DNA of 64,000 nucleotides from Photorhabdus luminescens subsp. luminescens (GTDB lineage: Bacteria; Pseudomonadota; Gammaproteobacteria; Enterobacterales; Enterobacteriaceae), in assembly GCF_001083805.1 (NCBI RefSeq), contig NZ_JXSK01000014.1:1-64000 (forward strand). Reading direction: 5' to 3'. Positions 52,919-60,635 of the stretch are shown one piece after another; position 1 is the first letter of the stretch, and every line of letters starts with the position of its first letter. The position numbers were made by a program, and so were the translations under genes. The notes below the pieces were generated by a model. The model was not told where the DNA came from. It saw nothing but the letters and a program-made list of their open reading frames with translations, and did not search any database.

Positions 52919-53986
52919 CTAGAGAGATAAAGCTTTAGTGATTCTTAACAGGAAATTATCTTCGTAAAGAAAGGCAATAGAATTTTTTATTGCTTGATGA
53001 TCTCTTATTTTACGTTCATCAATAATGAGTTGTAATTTTTTAGACAACTCAAAAATACGGCCTGATTTATAAAGTTCACCGTTTAAATCATTGACGATAT
53101 CATTCGGGCCACACTCACAATCTGAACTTATACAATAAATGCCATAAGATATAGCTTCCGCTAATACCATGCCAAAACCTTCATATTTTGATGTTAAAAT
53201 AAAAGCTGACACTTCTTTTATATTATTTACAACAAATTTCCACGGTTGTTCTTTCCAACCGTGCCAAATAATATTGTTATTTATATTAAACTGTGAAGAT
53301 AATTCTTTTAAATAACTTTCATCATCACCAGAACCTATCATATGTAACTCCCAATCACCATGTAACTGTGAAAGAGCTAAAAATAGTTCAGTTAGATTTT
53401 TTGACTGGTAAGCAAGAATTCTTCCAACATATAAGAATCTAGCTGTATGTTTTGGTTGAGGAATTATCAAGGAGTTCATCTTGATAGGATTGAAAATAAG
53501 ATGAAGCTTATCCGCTTTTACCCCAAAGGATAACATTTGATCTCTTAAACCAGAACTGATGACAAGGTGCTCATCGACACAGCATAAATCTTTAATTTTC
53601 TGTGGGGTAGGATTTCTAATGGAAGTATGCAGCCAAGAGTAAGTTTTTACTGGGAAATTAATTTTTTCACCGGAAAGTTTAGCAATATTGCAAGATGTTA
53701 TATCTAAGCTTATTAGAATTTCTGGGCGAAATTTTTCTAACATCAAGGACAGTTCGCACACAATATCCTGGCGAGATTCGTAATTACTTGACGCTAAGGA
53801 GATATGTTGAGCATTAGATAACCACGCCCGATTTTCAATTCTGTTTTTATCATTTAGAGATACGAAAATGAAATCAATTTCAATGTTGGCACAGCCAATT
53901 AGATTTATTAAATTTGAACATACCGTTTCTACCCCACCATATCCATTCAAAAAAAGATCATGATATATTATAAATACTCTTTTCAT
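52919..53986 (-). CDS. GT4-family glycosyltransferase
   Basis: The 355-aa protein is a GT-B fold glycosyltransferase of family 4. The N-terminal loop NGYGGVETVCSNL is the usual acceptor/donor glycine-rich region. The C-terminal domain shows the FLYVGRILAYQSKNLTELFLA donor-binding start and the EX7E motif in SKYEGFGMVLAEAISYG. WaaB-like LPS galactosyltransferases have a similar ending (CECGPNDIV). No signal peptide or membrane segment is present. It is the last gene of the AT-rich minus-strand cluster, 10 nt after the PIG-L gene. The donor and acceptor are not known. The pairing with a PIG-L deacetylase suggests attachment of an N-acetylamino sugar that is then deacetylated. Confidence 0.85.
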   Translation of the reverse strand: MKRVFIIYHDLFLNGYGGVETVCSNLINLIGCANIEIDFIFVSLNDKNRIENRAWLSNAQHISLASSNYESRQDIVCELSLMLEKFRPEILISLDITSCNIAKLSGEKINFPVKTYSWLHTSIRNPTPQKIKDLCCVDEHLVISSGLRDQMLSFGVKADKLHLIFNPIKMNSLIIPQPKHTARFLYVGRILAYQSKNLTELFLALSQLHGDWELHMIGSGDDESYLKELSSQFNINNNIIWHGWKEQPWKFVVNNIKEVSAFILTSKYEGFGMVLAEAISYGIYCISSDCECGPNDIVNDLNGELYKSGRIFELSKKLQLIIDERKIRDHQAIKNSIAFLYEDNFLLRITKALSL

Positions 53987-53996
53987 TGTGAACCTT

Positions 53997-54776
53997 TTAA
54001 TTAATTAACCAAAAACGCTCTTGGATTTTTTCTTTATTAATAGAGTGATGATATTTTTCCAATGAAATTAAAATATTTGATTTGTTACCAAACAGAGGTT
54101 CTAATTGAGATTCATAAAATAAGATATTTTGCATTTTTTCTTTTAAATTAATATCTACCAATATAGCGTGCTTATCAAATTTGTTATTTCTTAATAAAGC
54201 ATTCTCCAAACTATCTGGGTTAACAATAGGGTATTCACCTAAAACATAGGGGAAATCTTCATAAAGTAATATTTTAAATTTATGTGAACCTCTTATATTA
54301 TTTACAAGATTATTTATTATGATGTGGTCTACATGTTGACCTATTCCCAAAGGAGCATATATATAATCAGGTTGATAATTTAACAATGTTTTGTCGATGA
54401 GATCTTGAGCCATATCGGATGCATAATCTGATTTATGTATCAAGCCACTATAAATCATGGCGGAATTTGTATACATAGGTTCACTATATTGATCGGTTCT
54501 GTAAATACAATCTAAAATTTTACCATGTATTGGAATCGCTGATAGTTTATTGCAAAAAGCGATATCCTCATTAACTCGCTTTGAATAAAATTTTATAAAT
54601 GAATTCATATTATCATTACCAGCAGAGTGTAAGTAATGAGATGTAAGATTTTCGTCATATCCAGTAAAAAATGTTAAAACAACCACCTTTTGATTTTCTA
54701 AAACTAATTTATGTATTAAACCGCCAGCACTTAAAGCCACATCATCTAAATGCGGTGAAAAAAATAGATGTATCAT
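53997..54776 (-). CDS. PIG-L family deacetylase
   Basis: The 259-aa protein is a zinc-dependent N-acetyl sugar deacetylase of the PIG-L/LmbE family. The first zinc motif SPHLDDVALSAGG holds His9, Asp11 and Asp12. The second motif is GIGQHVDHI, with His148 and His151. Family members act on GlcNAc-PI, mycothiol and bacillithiol precursors, teicoplanin-type and aminoglycoside intermediates. The preceding gene ends 1 nt upstream of this ATG and a glycosyltransferase follows 10 nt later. A GT-then-deacetylase pair is a frequent unit of glucosaminyl natural products, which is the likely role here. Confidence 0.88.
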   Translation of the reverse strand: MIHLFFSPHLDDVALSAGGLIHKLVLENQKVVVLTFFTGYDENLTSHYLHSAGNDNMNSFIKFYSKRVNEDIAFCNKLSAIPIHGKILDCIYRTDQYSEPMYTNSAMIYSGLIHKSDYASDMAQDLIDKTLLNYQPDYIYAPLGIGQHVDHIIINNLVNNIRGSHKFKILLYEDFPYVLGEYPIVNPDSLENALLRNNKFDKHAILVDINLKEKMQNILFYESQLEPLFGNKSNILISLEKYHHSINKEKIQERFWLIN

Positions 54777-54777
54777 T

Positions 54778-55524
54778 TTAAATTTCCATATAAAGGCTGT
54801 TATATTTTATCTCCATGAGCACAATATAAATAGCGGCGAGATCAATGCGTATCCCATCCCTATTTTTTATAAAATCTGAGGCGTCAATATTTGGCTTTTC
54901 TTGGAATTGAACTCTTTCATCATGGGCATAAAACTCTTTCATTATATCAAACCAGCTAGCATGAATTCTTTTTGCTGCAACTTCTATTATGCTGTCACTG
55001 TGGCCTAATATTGTCATTAAATCAGAAAAAATAGTATCGTTTGTAGAAAGTAATGTCTCATAATTAAAATCATCAGATATAATATTATCATCGTATAAAT
55101 AAAGATTTTTTATTACTTCTGATATAATACTCAGGTCACTTATTATTAACCTTTTCTCAAATTTTTTCTCTTTTTCAGTGAATGCTTGATAAGGTTTTAA
55201 AAAATTAACTTGCAAGTTGTACTCAATTTCGAGTTTTGTTACTGAGTCTTGCATAGCCGTTTTATTATCGACTAAATATTTTGCGCACCATAGATCGTGT
55301 ATGCAAGAAGCAAGAATATCTAAATTACTATCCCGCTCCAAGAACGCACATATTTCAGAAAATAATTTAATTTGTGAACTATTTAACTGGCAATTTAAAT
55401 TGCTATGACCAGGATTAAATATAAATGAAGCTTGCTTTAATCTTCTCTGAATCTCTTTGGTTAAATATGTTGAATTTAAATTAAGTTTGCTACCCAGCAG
55501 CTCTTTGTTATTTTCTTTACTCAT
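54778..55524 (-). CDS. Uncharacterised protein in the AT-rich cluster
   Basis: I do not recognise this 248-aa protein. It is soluble, mostly alpha-helical in appearance and rich in Lys, Asp, Asn and Ile. Two segments resemble each other, IHDLWCAKYLVDN near residue 75 and RIHASWFDIMKEFYAHDER near residue 186. The I-H-x-x-W pattern is faintly like RyR-type repeats, but that is only a suspicion. No catalytic motif is evident. It is 10 nt downstream of the nucleotidylyltransferase gene and its stop is next to the PIG-L start, so it belongs to the same transcript. Confidence 0.6.
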   Translation of the reverse strand: MSKENNKELLGSKLNLNSTYLTKEIQRRLKQASFIFNPGHSNLNCQLNSSQIKLFSEICAFLERDSNLDILASCIHDLWCAKYLVDNKTAMQDSVTKLEIEYNLQVNFLKPYQAFTEKEKKFEKRLIISDLSIISEVIKNLYLYDDNIISDDFNYETLLSTNDTIFSDLMTILGHSDSIIEVAAKRIHASWFDIMKEFYAHDERVQFQEKPNIDASDFIKNRDGIRIDLAAIYIVLMEIKYNSLYMEI

Positions 55525-55534
55525 GATCTATCTC

Positions 55535-56161
55535 CTATCCTTTGTTCATTAACCTTATTTCCGTTGATGATATATCTAAGCGAAATAAATCTTCAGGAAT
55601 AGATTCAAATAAGAATCGATATTCCTTGCTAATATTCATCAAATCATCAACGGTATGATATTTATTTTTAAAAAAACGTCCGGCCACCAGAAATCTACAA
55701 TCATTACTCTTAATTGTCATAAGAGATTTTTTTAATCCTTCCTCACCTTCATAATAAATAGGATTATTAATTTCTTGGCATAAATCAGCTCCAATGACAA
55801 AAATTGCCCCCTGATAAATATGCGATTTTTCAGTAAAAAATTTAGCATCACTTAAAACTATATCACTTTTCCCCTTAAATTGTCTTATCCTCTCAAAAAT
55901 CTCATCGGTTGAAATTGTCAGTTTTACCGCATTCTTGATTGACAGTTCATAATATGGCTTTCTTTTAGTCATCGCTGTAGCGATTTCTTTTAATTTTTCA
56001 TGGCCTTTATGAAGTGGATTGAAAGAACCAGATAGAATTAAAGTATCTTTCCAGTCTATGTTTGTATTATTAAAATCTCCGTCTCTATTAATATGTATAT
56101 AATTCAACTTACCATTAATTAAATCAATTAAATAACTCTCATTCTTGTTATATATATTCAT
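55535..56161 (-). CDS. Nucleotidylyltransferase-superfamily protein (NadD/NadM-like)
   Basis: The 208-aa protein has a HxGH-type nucleotidyltransferase site, GSFNPLHKGHEKL, beginning near residue 45, and the second signature DISSTEIR near residue 200. Both are typical of NadD, NadM and CoaD relatives, which attach AMP or CMP to a phosphate. The first ~40 residues are an extra N-terminal segment. The phosphate acceptor cannot be named. Since NAD-pathway genes are not nearby, a role in activating an intermediate of this cluster is more likely. A 275-nt gap separates it from the class V aminotransferase gene upstream, so it could have its own promoter. Confidence 0.75.
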   Translation of the reverse strand: MNIYNKNESYLIDLINGKLNYIHINRDGDFNNTNIDWKDTLILSGSFNPLHKGHEKLKEIATAMTKRKPYYELSIKNAVKLTISTDEIFERIRQFKGKSDIVLSDAKFFTEKSHIYQGAIFVIGADLCQEINNPIYYEGEEGLKKSLMTIKSNDCRFLVAGRFFKNKYHTVDDLMNISKEYRFLFESIPEDLFRLDISSTEIRLMNKG

Positions 56162-56436
56162 CTATATTCTCATATGCTTATTATTAATTAAACACATATC
56201 ACTTCCTTATATAATAATATATTTATCAAACTTCATTATTATATTATTTACCAATGGTAATTAATGATATATTTTCATTCTTTTTAAATAAATATAAAAT
56301 TAATTTCCCTAGTGATCGCCAAACCATTTATTAACGGTAATTTATTGTTTTTTTTAACATTAAAATCATGAACTATAAATGTTTACTCACAGCTCAGCTT
56401 ATTACTAAATCTCCCAAATTTCCTGAACTATTCTCA
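56162..56436. other. AT-rich gap inside the minus-strand cluster
   Basis: This 275-bp gap separates the class V PLP gene from the nucleotidylyltransferase gene. It is strongly AT-rich. No ORF, strong terminator or ERIC was seen; a promoter for the four downstream genes is possible. Confidence 0.4.
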
Positions 56437-57597
56437 TTAATTATCAGTATTATCTTTATAATTTTCCTCAGTAATTTTCACTAAAGCAGATTTTATTTTC
56501 AAAATATCTTCCATTGTATGCGACATATCAAGGCTAACCCGAACAGCGCCATCAGGATAAGTACCAAATTTTTTATGAGCTAACGGTGCACATTGTAACC
56601 CTGGACGAGTAATAATATTGTATTTGTCTTCTAGTATATAAGAGACTTCTCCGGGATGATAACCTTCTACTGTAAAAAGAATTGTTGGTAACCCGACTTT
56701 ATGTTTACAGATTAATTTGATCTTCTTTAATTGTGATAGCTCATCTATCAGATTTATACGCAGAGTTTGTAATTGATTTTGAATATTCTCTATCCCAATT
56801 TTTTTTAAACGCCTTATGGACGCCAGCAATGAAAGTATGCCAATAGTGTTTTGTGTTCCTGATTCATATTTGTATGGTATTCCAGTTGGTTGTGTTGTTA
56901 ATCTTGATAATACACCTGTCCCACCCTGAATTAATTCACTATGAGAAAATCCATTATCAAGAATAAAGTACCCGCCAATACCTGATACTCCTCCTAAGCT
57001 TTTATGCCCGCTAAAAACAAGGTAATCAATATTGCCTTTCGATAAATCAATTTCTTGTGAGCCAAAAGATTGTGAGCCATCAACTAAAAGCATCGCACCG
57101 TATAAATGTGCCAGTTTTCCTATCTCATCTATATTACAAAATGTACCAATAGTATTGGAGCAACTATGAACCACCAATAACTTAGTTTTCTTATTCTTTA
57201 ATAAAAACTCCAAATGCGACATATCAATTTCACCATCTGTCACATCGATCAATTGACTACTTACCCCAATATCTTTTAAGTGGTTTATCGGTCTAAGTAC
57301 CGAATTATGTTCTAAATGGGTCGTAATGACATTATCACCCGGCTTAAGTGTACCTTTTATACATTCGTTGAGTGAATACGTTGCTCCTGAGTTAAAAATT
57401 ACTGTCCCATGACCATTTAATTTTGTTTGCTCAATGAATTCATGTCGGCACTCTTCAACGAGCTCAGTCACCTTTTTAGATTGTTGCGATAAAGATCGCC
57501 CTGGCGTTACCCCAAGAGTGTCTAGATACATATTTATCATGTCTTTCACTTCTTGTGATTTTGGCCATGAAGTAGAAGCTACATCTGCATATAACAT
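56437..57597 (-). CDS. Class V PLP enzyme, cysteine desulfurase/selenocysteine lyase-like
   Basis: The 386-aa protein is a fold-type I class V PLP enzyme. The cofactor lysine is Lys199 in FSGHKSLGGVSGIGG. The substrate and cofactor motifs are TTHLEHNSVLRP and LLVDGSQSFG. A cysteine, Cys336, lies in RPGLQCAPLAHKKFGTYPDG, which matches the group of cysteine-desulfurase-like family proteins with GLHCAPLAH, rather than SufS or IscS. Desulfurase, lyase or transamination activity is possible. Its ATG overlaps the HIT-like stop by one base, so the two are co-translated. Context suggests introduction of sulfur or an amino group into a small molecule. Confidence 0.82.
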   Translation of the reverse strand: MLYADVASTSWPKSQEVKDMINMYLDTLGVTPGRSLSQQSKKVTELVEECRHEFIEQTKLNGHGTVIFNSGATYSLNECIKGTLKPGDNVITTHLEHNSVLRPINHLKDIGVSSQLIDVTDGEIDMSHLEFLLKNKKTKLLVVHSCSNTIGTFCNIDEIGKLAHLYGAMLLVDGSQSFGSQEIDLSKGNIDYLVFSGHKSLGGVSGIGGYFILDNGFSHSELIQGGTGVLSRLTTQPTGIPYKYESGTQNTIGILSLLASIRRLKKIGIENIQNQLQTLRINLIDELSQLKKIKLICKHKVGLPTILFTVEGYHPGEVSYILEDKYNIITRPGLQCAPLAHKKFGTYPDGAVRVSLDMSHTMEDILKIKSALVKITEENYKDNTDN

Positions 57598-58253
57598 TAT
57601 GCAATCTCCATATGGTGACTAATATATAATTTGAATTTTTTAGCAGCCTCATCCATCTCCTTTATTCCTTCACTATCTCTCCAATCCGATCTTTCCGGCA
57701 CATTTAAACTATTTGCCAATACTGTTCTGATCATTCCTCTCTCAATGAAATCTGATTCACCTATCGTAAAAACATATTTATTACCACTATCTTCAACGTA
57801 AATATAGGGGCCAGCCTCACCGAACATCTTAAGTTCATCCAATGAATCTATGGTATGCATTTTAAATTGATTCTTTAATTTATTATGAAGATCAATCTCG
57901 GTAGGGAAACAACATAAGTGTGCATGATAACAATACTTTTGATTCGGGTCCATGATGATACAACCACCGGCCCGTCCATTTTCATAGCAAAGAGGATTGC
58001 TTATATTGTAATATTCGCGATAAAAATCATTTATTATATTCTTAAACTGTTTTAGTTCTTTTATTGCTTCTTCATCGTATATTTCTGCAAAGCACCGGTA
58101 TCCCCCTGAATCAGTCTCACATTTATTGGTGGCAATAATTATATAGCCCTCAATTATCTGGCCTTTGGGTACAAAGGCATAGAAATATTTTCCTTGTAAA
58201 AGTATTTTATCCTTTTCAAAGGAAGATTCTGGGTGACAAAAAATACATCCCAT
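57597..58253 (-). CDS. HIT/GalT-superfamily-like protein with altered active site
   Basis: The 218-aa protein begins MGCIFCHPESSFEKDKI, like histidine-triad proteins whose CxxC binds zinc. The first sheet (YFYAFVPKGQIIEGYIIIATNK) resembles the HIT fold. An ENGRAGG segment is followed by YCYHAHLCCFP, with His110-x-His112-x-Cys114 in place of the H-x-H-x-H triad. Related GalT and Ap4A phosphorylase enzymes use H-x-H-x-Q, so nucleotidyl transfer or hydrolysis is possible, but the third residue change makes activity uncertain. It lies 11 nt after the first gene of the cluster and overlaps the class V PLP gene. Confidence 0.65.
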   Translation of the reverse strand: MGCIFCHPESSFEKDKILLQGKYFYAFVPKGQIIEGYIIIATNKCETDSGGYRCFAEIYDEEAIKELKQFKNIINDFYREYYNISNPLCYENGRAGGCIIMDPNQKYCYHAHLCCFPTEIDLHNKLKNQFKMHTIDSLDELKMFGEAGPYIYVEDSGNKYVFTIGESDFIERGMIRTVLANSLNVPERSDWRDSEGIKEMDEAAKKFKLYISHHMEIA

Positions 58254-58264
58254 TTTAAACTCCT

Positions 58265-59143
58265 TTATCGTTTGTCGATTCTACTGATAAATATATTTTC
58301 ATGACACAAATTAAAATCTTCTTCTGTATGCCAGGCAATCATCATGCTAAATTTATTTATAATGCTATGTTTATTCAACCCACTTTGTAGTTCAGAATAA
58401 ATAGGATTTGGCAAGATTATTCTGCATTTTTGCCTAATAGCAAGACAAGAATCAATCACAGATATAATTGTACCGGGAGCGGTATTGGATAAACCTATCA
58501 CTTCCACCTTCGCATCATCAAAACCTAATATCGCTAATTCTTTCCCAACCGTTAACAGCTTAATATCCCTGTAGCGAGGACACTGTTTTGAGTAAGCGAT
58601 CCAAGCGTTATTTACTTCCCTACCGAAAAAATTGATTTTATTAATATTATCTACTTCATTAAAATCACTTAGGTCTACATCGATTTTAGTACATCCTTCT
58701 ACTGCTATTTCTGTAAAATCAAAAACACCCACTCTGCTACATATGTATTTTTCGAAAATCTTTGCATAGCATTTGATTTTTCTTTCATCTGAGTAACAAA
58801 CCGTCGCATCTACATCATTACGATGTGTTTGTTTGACACTTTCTATTATCAAATTTCGTGATTTTACACTTTCATCTATGCCAAAATCGCTGAGCATATT
58901 AATGGATACTCGTCTATGTTTAAGACTAAATTCACACTTTCTTGTTATAACAATTGACAAGTATATATCGTTTCTTTTATACAGAAATGCTTTTATCTCA
59001 CTAGAAAGATTATATTCCCTTTCTTTCATGTTTTTCCAAATAAAATAATCCAAGCTACCTATATCACGCTTATAAAAATTATTTATTAAGATATAATTCT
59101 CTTCCGTTATATCTTCATAGACTAGGTTTACGCCATTCTCCAT
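58265..59143 (-). CDS. Uncharacterised protein, possibly GNAT-like
   Basis: The 292-aa protein is of uncertain family. A central part with YLSIVITRKCEFSLKHRRVS, the ESVKQTHRNDVDATVCYSDE segment and KCYAKIFEKYICSRVGVFDF follows the strand-helix-strand order of GNAT acyltransferases. The acetyl-CoA loop is not obvious. A second, C-terminal part (from about residue 190) does not match anything I know. No signal peptide. It is the first gene of the minus-strand cluster, 11 nt before the HIT-like gene, with a 680-bp AT-rich region upstream for the promoter. Confidence 0.55.
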   Translation of the reverse strand: MENGVNLVYEDITEENYILINNFYKRDIGSLDYFIWKNMKEREYNLSSEIKAFLYKRNDIYLSIVITRKCEFSLKHRRVSINMLSDFGIDESVKSRNLIIESVKQTHRNDVDATVCYSDERKIKCYAKIFEKYICSRVGVFDFTEIAVEGCTKIDVDLSDFNEVDNINKINFFGREVNNAWIAYSKQCPRYRDIKLLTVGKELAILGFDDAKVEVIGLSNTAPGTIISVIDSCLAIRQKCRIILPNPIYSELQSGLNKHSIINKFSMMIAWHTEEDFNLCHENIFISRIDKR

Positions 59144-59527
59144 TATTTTGTCCCGCTATTTTATATTGGCGACAATTGCTGCTCATTTTTAGTTTATATT
59201 TATTTAAGAGTATGTGAATCATGAAATATTGTATTTTATGACCTGCATCATAATTTAAAGATCCAACAGGAGAAAAAATTGTGATTATTTATCCTAAAAA
59301 ATCAAATTGAAGTCTTCTCTAATCATGCAAGAACACAGATAAAAATAGGTGATCTAAAAGAATAATCTTTCATAAATTCTATGTGATGGGACTTTAAATA
59401 AAATAATTATATTGACCAGACCCTTGAATTAAATACGATGAGCTATTTCTGCATACCGAATAATATCCCTTACATAGCCAAAGTGATTTCGCCGATACCA
59501 AACTCATAGAATACTTAATCATCAGTG
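59144..59527. other. AT-rich region upstream of the minus-strand cluster
   Basis: About 380 bp of AT-rich DNA without a recognisable gene. It should hold the promoter of the seven-gene cluster. An ERIC element follows at 59528. Confidence 0.4.
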
Positions 59528-59654
59528 TATACCCAATGGATTTCAAGATGCATCGCGACGGCAAGGGAACGAATCCCCGGGAGCATAGAGAACGATGTGA
59601 CCGGGGTGAGTGAGTACAGCCAACAAAGAGGCAACTTGAAAAATGACGGGTATA
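59528..59654 (+). repeat. ERIC element, full length (copy C)
   Basis: The 127-bp element starts TATACCC, ends GGGTATA and carries GAATCCCC, GGAGCATAG, GATGTGACCGGGGTGAG and GGCAACTTGAA. It lies between the seven-gene cluster and vapBC. Confidence 0.95.
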
Positions 59655-59772
59655 TATTCCGAGGGGCGCGGGCATCCTTGCCTATAGTGACGCCGGATAG
59701 ATTTAAGCAAGCCTAAAATTCATCAAAATGAGTGTTGCAAAAACGAGGGTGACCATAGATTTTATACTCTTG

Positions 59773-59820
59773 CATTGATTCAGATATTGATGCAATATCG
59801 CATCAATATCTGAATCAATG
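59773..59820. promoter_or_regulatory. Perfect 21-bp-arm palindrome, probable VapBC operator
   Basis: The arms 59773-59793 and 59800-59820 are perfect inverted repeats around a 6-nt spacer. A TATACT -10 candidate is at 59763-59768, so the palindrome starts near the transcription start. It ends 10 nt before the antitoxin ATG and overlaps the GAGG ribosome site. This is the expected position of a toxin-antitoxin autorepression site. Confidence 0.8.
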
Positions 59821-59830
59821 AGGTAATCAA

Positions 59831-60034
59831 ATGCGAACTACTGTCACGATTGATGATGTGCTGTATGCACAGGCGCTGGAAATGGCCGATCCTAGCATGG
59901 ACAAAGCTGATATTTTCCGGGAAGCAATGAAAACATTTGTTCAGGTGCAGGCTGCAAAGCGGCTCGCTTCGCTCGGCGGTACATCGCCTGAAATGCAGAC
60001 GATACCCCGCCGCCGCGAGGAGCCATCCGCATAA
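59831..60034 (+). CDS. vapB: VapB-type antitoxin
   Basis: The 67-aa protein begins [20 protein letters not shown], a ribbon-helix-helix-like DNA-binding start typical of VapB antitoxins. The following [22 protein letters not shown] is the helical neutraliser region. The C-terminal tail is charged, with RRREEPSA. Its stop overlaps the vapC start by one base (TAATG), so translation is coupled. GAGG lies 7 nt upstream of the ATG. The palindrome at 59773-59820 should be its operator. It protects against the PIN-domain toxin that follows. Confidence 0.85.
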   Translation: MRTTVTIDDVLYAQALEMADPSMDKADIFREAMKTFVQVQAAKRLASLGGTSPEMQTIPRRREEPSA

Positions 60035-60411
60035 TGACTATTTTGGTTGATACATCCGTCTGGGTTGACCATTTCAAAAACCGGAATGACGGGTTGATTC
60101 AGTTGCTGAGCCAGAATCTGGTTCTGATACATCCAATGGTATTGGCAGAGATAGCATGTGGCACCCCTCCGGCTCCAAGACTGCGAACACTTGGTGATCT
60201 AGGTCTCTTACCACCGAGCCATCAGGCCAGTATTGCCGAAGTGATGGCGCTTATTGAAAACGAAAAACTGTACGGGCTTGGATGTGGTTTTATTGATATT
60301 ACGTTGCTGGCGTCAACCTTAATAACGCCAGGAGCAAGACTTTGGACATTGGATAAGCGACTTGAGAGATTGGCTAAACGTCTTAATGTGAGTTATCAGC
60401 CGATTCATTGA
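60034..60411 (+). CDS. vapC: VapC-type PIN-domain toxin
   Basis: The 125-aa protein is a PIN-domain endoribonuclease. The acidic metal-binding residues are Asp6 in LVDTSVWVDH, Glu39 in LAEIACG, Asp88 in FIDITLLA and Asp107 in WTLDKRL. All four are present, so the enzyme should be active. VapC toxins cleave initiator tRNA or 23S rRNA; the target here is not known. It overlaps vapB by one base. Base composition is higher in GC than the cluster to the left, which fits lateral acquisition. An IS110 remnant follows 40 nt downstream. Confidence 0.88.
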   Translation: MTILVDTSVWVDHFKNRNDGLIQLLSQNLVLIHPMVLAEIACGTPPAPRLRTLGDLGLLPPSHQASIAEVMALIENEKLYGLGCGFIDITLLASTLITPGARLWTLDKRLERLAKRLNVSYQPIH

Positions 60412-60447
60412 CCGGAAACTTATAATTATTTTTTCAGCGGGATTTGG

Positions 60448-60537
60448 GGTTTGAAGAGTAACTTTGTTTCTCCCTATCGTCTGGCGGGTAAAGCTGGAAA
60501 AAATGATGCCGCCGATGCTTTTGTGAACAGAACTTGA
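60448..60537 (+). pseudogene. IS110-family transposase remnant
   Basis: A short frame encodes FVSPYRLAGKAGKNDAADA, which matches the conserved KxxKNDxxDA segment of IS110-family DEDD transposases. It stops shortly after, and no further transposase sequence is visible. It lies between vapC and the rpoC terminator and marks an old insertion event at the right edge of the accessory block. Confidence 0.5.
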
Positions 60538-60584
60538 TTAAAACGGAACGCCAAGTAAAAAATTGTTACGTCATCCATAAACTG

Positions 60585-60612
60585 AAATGCCCTCCAAAAA
60601 AGGAGGGCATTT
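60585..60612 (-). terminator. rpoC terminator
   Basis: ATGCCCTCC (60587-60595) and GGAGGGCAT (60602-60610) form a perfect 9-bp GC-rich stem with a 6-nt loop. On the minus strand it is followed by TTTCAG. It sits 24 nt past the rpoC stop and would end the rpoBC transcript. Confidence 0.85.
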
Positions 60613-60635
60613 AATTAGCTAGCGTGTTCTAAGAA

